In this document: positions 1 through 7,186 of the stretch, one piece after another | Numbering within the stretch: the stretch's first letter is position 1 | How the letters are laid out: each line of letters starts with the position of its first letter | DNA from: Candidatus Poseidoniales archaeon | GTDB taxonomy: Archaea > Thermoplasmatota > Poseidoniia > Poseidoniales > Thalassarchaeaceae | DNA: 9,255 nt | Direction of reading: 5' to 3' | Assembly (NCBI GenBank): GCA_022447885.1 | Contig: JAKUTA010000034.1 | Location: 1 to 9,255, forward strand | Translations under genes and position numbers: made by a program | Notes under the pieces: model-generated | What the model saw: the letters and a program-made list of their open reading frames with translations, nothing else | Databases searched by the model: none | Told to the model about the DNA's origin: nothing

Positions 1-2032
1 CCAGCGGATTGTCCTCGCCTTCACTGAACACGAATGCAGCCGACTCCCGCTCGACCACGTCCGCCTCGTGCTCCAGCAGGTTCACCTCCCTGATCAGCCT
101 GTGCAGAGTATCCTTCTCTCGGCGGGCGAACCCGGACAGGCTGACGTTCTTCAGTTGCTCGACAGCGTCCTCGTAGCGGCGGGCGGTGGAAGCGACCGCC
201 TCAGCCATCCGCGTGAGGTTGGCGCGCGCCTCCGGTTCGTCGAACAGCGGTCTGAAGGAGAGTTGCTCGGCGACGTTCTGGGCGTAGTCTGCTATACGGT
301 CCTGACGGGCTACCATATGCAGGAATGTCTCCCTGCCGATGGCCATGCGCACTCCCGATCCGACCTCGTTGCGCAACTGCGACTTGAGCCCGTCAGCCTC
401 GAGTTCAGCGGCGACCGTCGCCGTGATGTGCTCGGTCGCATCATCGCCCTCGGCGGCGGCCCGAACCGCCTCTAGCATGCAGTCGACCGTGCGCTCAACC
501 GCCTGCGCGTGCTGGTGGAACAACTCGAAGGGCGTGGCCGCGAACGTGCGCGCAGCCGGCTCGGACACCACCCCTGTCGGCGTCTCCGAGACGACCAGTG
601 TGCGCCGGACGACCTCGGGAGCCACCGGCTGGACCATCACATAGCCGGTGATCGCGAGAGCCAGCGCGGTGACGACCATCACGTTGGTCTCATTGCCGGC
701 GAACAGTACGAAGAACATGACCGCCCCCACCGCGGCGATTGGGAGGCTGGCCACCCAGGAGGCGGCGATCTTGCCGAACACGCGGAAGTCGACCGCCGAG
801 GCACCGCCAGCGAGCCCGACCCCGACGACCGCGCCCACGAGCGTGTGCGTGGTGGAGATGGGGATGGCCAAGAAGGGCATCGAGAACACGAGCACTGTCG
901 TGGCAGCCCCGAACTCGGCGGCGAATCCACGTGAAGGAGTGATGTGCGTGATCTTCTTGCCGATCGTGTCCATCACCTTGTAACCCCAGGTGGCGACACC
1001 GATTGTGATGCCCGCACCCCCCAGAAGCAGCAGGCCGAGCGGCACCTCGACACTGTCACCAGACAGGACCCCATCCGGCGAGGTGGAAATGTCATAGATG
1101 GCGGCCATCGGACCGATGGCGTTAGCGACGTCGTTGGCACCGTGGGCGAAGGCGACGTAGCAGGCGGTGATCACCTGCAGCCAGATGAACACCCGTTCAA
1201 CCCCGGCATAGCCCTCCTCCTTGAATTTGTAGCGGCGCAGCACAATCCACAGCACCACGCTGGCGAGCACACCGATGGCGAGGGCGACGAGCAGGCTGTT
1301 GATCGGAATCCATGCTCCGTCGGAAAGCGGGTTGAAGGTCGTCCCGGCATCCGCCGGCAGCCAGTCATATTTGTCCTCAATCCAGCCGTTGTCCTGAGCC
1401 TTCGCGAAGAATCCCTTCAGAGCTTTGAACTGCAGTGCAAGACCAAGAACGAAGAATGTCGGCAGCGCCAGAATGGGAGCCATCCGCTTGGTCTGCTGCA
1501 ATGGGTCGTCGTGGTTCAGGATCACCCGTTTGATCACCGAGAACGTGCCGTACGCGAGCAAGCCGCCGATCAACGGCGAGACCACCCAGCTGATGACGAT
1601 CCCGCTCACCTTGTCCCAATTCACCGAATCCGCCTGGATCCACATCCCCATGCCAATGACACCACCGACGATGACGTGGGTGGTCGAAATCGGAAGACCG
1701 TACTTCGTGGCGATGGTGAGCAGGATCGCGGCGGACAGCAGCGCGGCCATGAATCCGTACATCAGCTGTTGGCTGAGTTCGTAGGAGAGTTCGTCGGTGC
1801 CGAAATCGAGCACGCCCTTGCGAATCGTGTCGGTCACATGACTGCCGAACAGCACGGCCCCTCCGAACTCGAACACGGCGGCGACGATGATCGCCCGCTT
1901 GAGCGTGAGCGCGCCGCTGCCGACGCTCGTTCCCATGGCGTTGGCGACATCGTTCGCACCGATGTTCCACGCCATGTAGGCGGCAATCAGAGCCGCCACG
2001 ACGAGGACGACGCTCAGCGTCACTCCAAACAT
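1..2032 (-). CDS. pit: PiT-family inorganic phosphate transporter fused to a C-terminal PhoU-like (DUF47) domain; 3' end outside window
   Basis: Low-affinity phosphate permease of the cytoplasmic membrane, PHO4/PiT family, which normally imports metal-phosphate or ion-coupled phosphate. Reading down from the ATG at 2032, 677 codons are open to the window edge without a stop or frameshift. The two inverted PiT half-repeats are clear: GANDVANA at residues 25-32 and again at 298-305, and PISTTH at 114-119 and 391-396. Hydrophobic segments continue to about residue 472. From about residue 495 the protein turns soluble and helical (FELFHQHAQAVERTVD, then many Glu/Ala/Arg heptad-like stretches), resembling the PhoU/DUF47 Pit-accessory family, which is usually a separate protein encoded beside pit. 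The C-terminus lies beyond position 1. Start choice: an in-frame ATG at 2053 adds only MTGRSGR, but a TATA-like box ends about 22 nt before 2032, favouring 2032 with a leaderless transcript. Family call is very sure; the DUF47 assignment is from pattern recognition. Confidence 0.93.
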   Translation of the reverse strand, partial: MFGVTLSVVLVVAALIAAYMAWNIGANDVANAMGTSVGSGALTLKRAIIVAAVFEFGGAVLFGSHVTDTIRKGVLDFGTDELSYELSQQLMYGFMAALLSAAILLTIATKYGLPISTTHVIVGGVIGMGMWIQADSVNWDKVSGIVISWVVSPLIGGLLAYGTFSVIKRVILNHDDPLQQTKRMAPILALPTFFVLGLALQFKALKGFFAKAQDNGWIEDKYDWLPADAGTTFNPLSDGAWIPINSLLVALAIGVLASVVLWIVLRRYKFKEEGYAGVERVFIWLQVITACYVAFAHGANDVANAIGPMAAIYDISTSPDGVLSGDSVEVPLGLLLLGGAGITIGVATWGYKVMDTIGKKITHITPSRGFAAEFGAATTVLVFSMPFLAIPISTTHTLVGAVVGVGLAGGASAVDFRVFGKIAASWVASLPIAAVGAVMFFVLFAGNETNVMVVTALALAITGYVMVQPVAPEVVRRTLVVSETPTGVVSEPAARTFAATPFELFHQHAQAVERTVDCMLEAVRAAAEGDDATEHITATVAAELEADGLKSQLRNEVGSGVRMAIGRETFLHMVARQDRIADYAQNVAEQLSFRPLFDEPEARANLTRMAEAVASTARRYEDAVEQLKNVSLSGFARREKDTLHRLIREVNLLEHEADVVERESAAFVFSEGEDNPL

Positions 2033-2054
2033 TCGACCTGAGCGACCGGTCATC

Positions 2055-2063
2055 GGTTTATCA
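2055..2063 (-). promoter_or_regulatory. Candidate archaeal TATA box for the phosphate transporter gene
   Basis: On the minus strand the motif TGATAAACC starts 31 nt upstream of the ATG at 2032, so the AT-rich core is centred about 27 nt before the start codon. In archaea TATA boxes sit about 26 nt before the transcription start, which would make this a leaderless mRNA. A nearly identical TGATAACC lies at the same distance from the acs start. Inference from motif and spacing only. Confidence 0.42.
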
Positions 2064-2098
2064 GCCAATCGTGGGATGTTATTCGGCGGCAGAATCGG

Positions 2099-2145
2099 AA
2101 TAATGTTCAAGAATGACGGACATTCACCCATCGTGCTGGAAGTGA
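2099..2145 (+). promoter_or_regulatory. Control region of the small membrane protein gene: TATA-like AATAATG, a short inverted repeat, and a Shine-Dalgarno
   Basis: This part of the 119-bp divergent intergenic region carries AATAATG (2099-2105), the inverted repeat GAATG-5 nt-CATTC (2111-2125), and GGAAGTGA (2138-2145). The GGAAG core ends 9 nt before the ATG at 2152, a good ribosome binding site distance. The AATAATG box would place a transcript start near 2129, leaving room for the ribosome site. The inverted repeat could be an operator shared with the divergent phosphate transporter gene. The ribosome site is the best-supported element; the rest is inference. Confidence 0.35.
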
Positions 2146-2151
2146 TGAGCG

Positions 2152-2301
2152 ATGGATGAGCAAGATGAAGAAAATCGCGGAGAACTCGAGCATTGGCTCG
2201 ACAAGCACAATCACAAGATGGAATTGCTGCGAACGGTTACCTCGACACTCGCGGCATTGACAGGCGTATTCGTCTTCCTGAAGGTGTTCGACTTCATCTG
2301 A
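2152..2301 (+). CDS. Small predicted single-pass membrane protein, 49 aa
   Basis: An ATG-to-TGA reading frame of 50 codons, too short for common gene-length cut-offs. The first half is strongly acidic and soluble (MDEQDEENRGELEHWLD, eight Asp/Glu in the first 17 residues). A basic patch follows (DKHNHK), then one hydrophobic stretch of about 20 residues from residue 27 (TVTSTLAALTGVFVFLKVFDF). A GGAAG ribosome site lies 9 nt before the ATG. It is divergent from the phosphate transporter and its stop is 4 bp from the stop of the convergent thioredoxin-CcdA gene. Third codon positions are about two-thirds G/C, a modest coding sign. I recognise no family and give no function. A minus-strand frame over the same bases has no comparable ribosome site. 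Confidence 0.55.
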   Translation: MDEQDEENRGELEHWLDKHNHKMELLRTVTSTLAALTGVFVFLKVFDFI

Positions 2302-2305
2302 TATG

Positions 2306-3886
2306 TCACAACGCAGAGGCAACCAACTCAGGGTTTGTGAGGAATATCGTCAACCCGATACCGGCGAACATCATCATCCACGAACCGACCATCTTGATCA
2401 TCCCGGTTGACCTTCTGAGGAAATCGATCATGACCTGACTCCCGAGACTGACCATACTGGTGACGAATACCATCAAGATGAGCAGACCGAGCATCAGCGC
2501 CCCCAGACCGACCGATACCGAGTCACCACCCAGCGTGGAGAGATAGATCACGAATGGGATCACAGCCGCTGCCGTGCAATCGATGCTTGCGGCTGCGTAG
2601 CCGATTCCATACAGATACATGTTGCGCCGCGGAGTGAAGGTCTCATCCGCCTCGGTCGTGGAATAACGGTCTACGAACCGCTGAACGAACCCCGTCAGAT
2701 GAGCGGTACCTCCAGTGAGCATGAAGAACCCGAGAACCAGCAGCAGGATGGCGACACCCAATGCGATGTAGGTGATGATTCCAGAGCGGGCGAACGCCTC
2801 ACCCATGGCAGCCGCGATTCCCCCGATGATGAGGAAGAAGGTCCACATCCCGATACCCGAGAGAAGCCCGATGACCACTGCACTCGGCATCTTGCCTTTC
2901 AGTTTACCAGCGGCGATCAATTCCTCCTCGCGCGCTCCAAGCGACAGATAGTACGAGATGAAACCAGGGAGAACCGGGAAAGCGCATGGAGAGAAGTAAA
3001 CCAACACAGAGAGCATCATTCCGAGGAAGAATATCCCCTTCCAATCGGTCCCGATATCGCGCAGGCCCAGGCGCAACTCCTCGGCCTCACCGTCCAATGC
3101 GGCAATCACCGCGGCATCGAAGTCCCCCCAATCCCCAATTCCGGTGGAACGGGTGGCGACGATGTATCCCTCATGGTCCAGCACGTAGACGATTGGGATG
3201 GCGAACGCGTTGTACTCGTCGCGAACGTCTGCTCGCTCATCCGTGGAGGCGTTGGTGATGGCAGCTGTCGTGCTGCCCATTCCGGTTGCATAGTAGGGGA
3301 CATGGTAGGTTCCTCCGCTGGTGTTCAGGTACGCGAGGTCCTCGGAGTACCACGATCCCACTGCGATGATGGTCAGGTTGTATGTCGAATCACGATTTGA
3401 CCAGCCGTCCATCTCCTCCTCGAGATGCGCTTGCACCGTGTGGCAGTTGCTGCAATCATGGGCCATGAAATCGATGATGACTATCTCGCCGCGATGCTCT
3501 GACAGACGGAACCATCCCGTCTCGTTGACCACCGGGCCTTCGATGTCGGTCCGGTTCAGGGTGGGAATCACGAAATCGGTGGCTTGCTCGGCCTCACCCC
3601 CGGTGCTTAGCAGGGACGCCGAGAGGCCGAAGACGGTGAGGCCGGTGTAAGCGATGAAACTGAACAGAACGACTGAGATTGCGAACGCCTTCCAGGTCAT
3701 CGCTTCGCCGAAGATGCCGAAATCCATCCCAGTCCGCTGCATCACGACATCGCGCATGCTCTTCCGCTCATCGTCCTGAACAGACACATCAGAGGAGTCG
3801 ACCTCTGGCAACGCTTCCTCCACGAACTCGGGATCATCGGGTGAACCTTTGGCGGAGAACATGCCTTCAGGTTCGTCCCCGCTCAT
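2306..3886 (-). CDS. Membrane thiol-disulfide conduit: N-terminal anchored thioredoxin-like domain followed by a CcdA/DsbD-type membrane domain
   Basis: A 526-residue protein predicted to move reducing equivalents from cytosolic thioredoxin across the membrane to an outside-facing thioredoxin-like domain. Order: acidic cytosolic tail (1-62), one membrane helix (about 65-88, WKAFAISVVLFSFIAYTGL), thioredoxin-like domain (about 104-275) with redox motif C145-S-N-C148 after VIIDFMAHD and a cis-Pro-like AIP (P231), then about six membrane helices (286-516). The membrane part has the CcdA cysteines: C301 in SPCAFPVLPGF and C437 in ASIDCTAAAVIP. Five Asn-X-Ser/Thr sequons (N111, N121, N170, N188, N212) all fall in the outside domain. 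Start: ATG at 3886 has AGGAGG 8 nt upstream; an in-frame ATG at 3997 lies inside the tRNA gene and cannot be the start. A weak TATA-like TTAT near 3928-3931 could drive it separately from the tRNA. Likely substrates (exported disulfide proteins or cytochrome c maturation) are unknown. Confidence 0.88.
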   Translation of the reverse strand: MSGDEPEGMFSAKGSPDDPEFVEEALPEVDSSDVSVQDDERKSMRDVVMQRTGMDFGIFGEAMTWKAFAISVVLFSFIAYTGLTVFGLSASLLSTGGEAEQATDFVIPTLNRTDIEGPVVNETGWFRLSEHRGEIVIIDFMAHDCSNCHTVQAHLEEEMDGWSNRDSTYNLTIIAVGSWYSEDLAYLNTSGGTYHVPYYATGMGSTTAAITNASTDERADVRDEYNAFAIPIVYVLDHEGYIVATRSTGIGDWGDFDAAVIAALDGEAEELRLGLRDIGTDWKGIFFLGMMLSVLVYFSPCAFPVLPGFISYYLSLGAREEELIAAGKLKGKMPSAVVIGLLSGIGMWTFFLIIGGIAAAMGEAFARSGIITYIALGVAILLLVLGFFMLTGGTAHLTGFVQRFVDRYSTTEADETFTPRRNMYLYGIGYAAASIDCTAAAVIPFVIYLSTLGGDSVSVGLGALMLGLLILMVFVTSMVSLGSQVMIDFLRRSTGMIKMVGSWMMMFAGIGLTIFLTNPELVASAL

Positions 3887-3894
3887 GTCCTGTG

Positions 3895-3900
3895 CCTCCT
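3895..3900 (-). promoter_or_regulatory. Shine-Dalgarno AGGAGG that fixes the start of the thioredoxin-CcdA gene
   Basis: On the minus strand AGGAGG is followed by 8 nt and then the ATG at 3886. It is a full match to the consensus and decides for this start over the upstream in-frame ATG at 3997, which is inside tRNA-Val. Confidence 0.8.
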
Positions 3901-3960
3901 GAACAACATCCTTTACCTTTGCACGTCCATAACAGTCACCGTGAGCAAACGATTCAGATA

Positions 3961-4033
3961 TGGGCTCGGCCAGATTTGAACTGGCGATCTTCGCCATGTG
4001 AAGGCGACGTCATAACCCCTAGACCACGAGCCC
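3961..4033 (-). tRNA. tRNA-Val (anticodon CAC), archaeal type, no encoded CCA
   Basis: A 73-nt cloverleaf on the minus strand. Acceptor stem GGGCTCG pairs perfectly with CGAGCCC, followed by discriminator A. The D-arm begins TGGTCTAG with stem GTC/GAC. The anticodon stem TCGCC/GGCGA holds loop TTCACAT, giving anticodon CAC (window 3998-4000), which reads the valine codon GTG. The variable loop is AGATC; the T-stem GCCAG/CTGGC holds TTCAAAT. The bases after the discriminator are TAT, so CCA must be added enzymatically. There is no intron. TGGTCTAG is typical of archaeal and eukaryal tRNAs, whereas most bacterial tRNAs have TAGCTCAG here. The gene lies 74 bp upstream of, and on the same strand as, the thioredoxin-CcdA gene. 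Confidence 0.95.
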
Positions 4034-4059
4034 GAGTGTCGCGGCCATCCGGCGCTTCA

Positions 4060-4066
4060 GTTTAAC
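4060..4066 (-). promoter_or_regulatory. Candidate TATA box for tRNA-Val
   Basis: GTTAAAC on the minus strand lies 27-33 nt upstream of the mature tRNA 5' end, a usual place for an archaeal TATA box when transcription starts a few bases before the mature end. It stands out in a G/C-rich stretch. The motif is nearly self-complementary, so use by the divergent acs gene cannot be excluded. Confidence 0.38.
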
Positions 4067-4111
4067 GGTGACGACGACGCAGGTGGCCGGTTCGAGGGAG
4101 TTTGTCCCCCA

Positions 4112-4139
4112 TGGTTGGATTGATAACCACGCGGAAGGG
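4112..4139 (+). promoter_or_regulatory. Candidate acs promoter: TATA-like TGATAACC inside a short inverted repeat, with a weak ribosome site
   Basis: TGATAACC (4121-4128) starts 30 nt before the acs ATG, the spacing expected of an archaeal TATA box on a leaderless mRNA, and it matches the box before the phosphate transporter. It overlaps an inverted repeat TGGTT (4112-4116) - 8 nt - AACCA (4125-4129), which could be an operator that hides the TATA box. GGAAGGG (4133-4139) is a weak, slightly distant (11 nt) ribosome-site alternative. All inference from motif and spacing. Confidence 0.35.
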
Positions 4140-4150
4140 TTCGCGGCGCG

Positions 4151-6145
<1,995 letters not shown>

Positions 6146-6220
6146 AGAAACAGCGAATTTCCCGATTCCGATTGATTCTAATGGAAAGCACTGAGCCGCG
6201 TTGATGAGAAGGTGCGCGCG
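6146..6220 (+). promoter_or_regulatory. acs-deoC spacer with deoC ribosome binding site
   Basis: 75 bp between the acs stop and the deoC ATG. GAGAAGGTG ending at 6214 places AAGGTG 6 nt before the ATG at 6221, a good ribosome site. A weak AT-rich TTCTAATGG (6177-6185) could serve as an internal TATA box with a short leader. No T-run or stable hairpin that would end acs transcription was seen, so read-through from acs is possible. Confidence 0.4.
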
Positions 6221-7177
6221 ATGGCTGTGTCTACTCGGAACTCTGGAGGCGAGTTGGACCTCGACCTGCTCAACTCGATCCACATCAATCGCTCCGCCCT
6301 TGAACGCCGGGCCGCGAGCCTTCCCAAGCGGCGTGCGGTCAAGCAGGACTGGCAGGTCGCCTGGATGCTGCAAGCGCTACGCTGCATCGACCTGACCACG
6401 CTCGCCGGCGACGACACCCGCGGCCGCGTGGTTCGCCTCGCGCAGAAGGCGATTCGGCCGGTCAGGACGGACCTGTTGAGCGCCCTCGACCTCGATGTCG
6501 ACACGATTCACTGCGCCAGCGTGTGCGTCTACCACAACATGGTGCCCGCCGTGGCCGCCGCTCTCGAGGGCAGCCCGGTCGGAACCTGTGCCGTATCGAC
6601 CGGCTTCCCGGCGGGGCACATCCCGCACGAGTTCAAGCTCGAGCAGATCGAGGCGTCGGTGGCAGCCGGAGCGGACGAGATCGACATCGTGGTGAGCAGA
6701 GAGAATGTTCTGCGTGGTGATTGGCAGGCACTCTACGACGAGGTACGAGATTTCCGTGATGCGTGTGGAGAGGCTCACCTGAAGACGATTCTTGCTACCG
6801 GAGAGTTGGCCAGCCTCAAGCAGGTGGCCCAAGCGAGCCACGTGTGCATGCTCGCGGGCGCGGACTTCATCAAGACGAGCACCGGCAAGGAGAGCGTGAA
6901 CGCAACCCTGCCCGTCGGACTTGCGATGGTGCGCGCCATCCGTGATCACCACCAGCGCACAGGACAGATGGTCGGGTTCAAGCCGGCCGGGGGCATCAGC
7001 ACGGCCAAAGAGGCGGTCGTCTGGCTGGCCCTGATGAAGGAGGAACTGGGTGATGAGTGGATGCAGCCCGACCTGTTCCGCATCGGCGCCTCCTCGCTGC
7101 TCGCAGACATCGAGCGGCAACTCGAATTCCATCTCTCAGGCCACTATTCAGCGGCCAACAGGCATCCGATGGCATGA
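6221..7177 (+). CDS. deoC: Deoxyribose-phosphate aldolase (DERA), long animal-like type
   Basis: Class I aldolase that splits 2-deoxy-D-ribose 5-phosphate into glyceraldehyde 3-phosphate and acetaldehyde. From ATG 6221 it is 318 residues, much longer than the roughly 220-260 residues of common bacterial and archaeal DeoC and the same length as human DERA as I recall it. Schiff-base lysine K218 is in DFIKTSTGK, the second lysine K254 in GFKPAGG, and the acid/base aspartate D155 in ADEIDIVVSR; these are the numbers I remember for human DERA. Other shared blocks are IDLTTLAGDDT near the N-terminus, GEAHLKTILATGEL, and the C-terminal ELGDEWMQPDLFRIGASSLL. A GTG at 6212 is in frame, but the ribosome site AAGGTG lies 6 nt before ATG 6221 and overlaps that GTG. 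Stop and next gene's ATG are 9 bp apart, so translation is probably coupled with the aldehyde dehydrogenase. Confidence 0.96.
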   Translation: MAVSTRNSGGELDLDLLNSIHINRSALERRAASLPKRRAVKQDWQVAWMLQALRCIDLTTLAGDDTRGRVVRLAQKAIRPVRTDLLSALDLDVDTIHCASVCVYHNMVPAVAAALEGSPVGTCAVSTGFPAGHIPHEFKLEQIEASVAAGADEIDIVVSRENVLRGDWQALYDEVRDFRDACGEAHLKTILATGELASLKQVAQASHVCMLAGADFIKTSTGKESVNATLPVGLAMVRAIRDHHQRTGQMVGFKPAGGISTAKEAVVWLALMKEELGDEWMQPDLFRIGASSLLADIERQLEFHLSGHYSAANRHPMA

Positions 7178-7186
7178 GGTGAACGA

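Noticed and set aside
944..2041. 365-codon open frame on the plus strand opposite the phosphate transporter
   Set aside because: Its product is low-complexity and rich in His, Asp, Arg and Gln with no recognisable domain, as expected for an antisense shadow in G/C-rich DNA; the minus strand has an unmistakable PiT protein.
2033..2053. Alternative start of the phosphate transporter at 2053
   Set aside because: Adds seven residues (MTGRSGR) with no ribosome site and would start only 1 nt from the TATA-like box; not excluded, but less likely.
2107..2322. 71-codon minus-strand frame opposite the small membrane protein gene
   Set aside because: It overlaps the 3' end of the thioredoxin-CcdA gene, has no good ribosome site, and its Cys/Arg-rich composition looks like a shadow frame; the plus-strand frame is better supported.
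3887..3997. Upstream extension of the thioredoxin-CcdA gene to an ATG at 3997
   Set aside because: The ATG lies in the anticodon arm of tRNA-Val, and ATG 3886 has a perfect AGGAGG 8 nt upstream.
3935..4072. 8-bp inverted repeat GTCACCGT / ACGGTGAC on either side of the tRNA
   Set aside because: An 8-bp match in a region of this size can easily arise by chance, and there is no integrase or other sign of an integration site.
6212..6220. GTG start for deoC at 6212
   Set aside because: The GTG is part of the ribosome site AAGGTG that serves ATG 6221, and the ATG gives a 318-residue protein matching the long DERA family.
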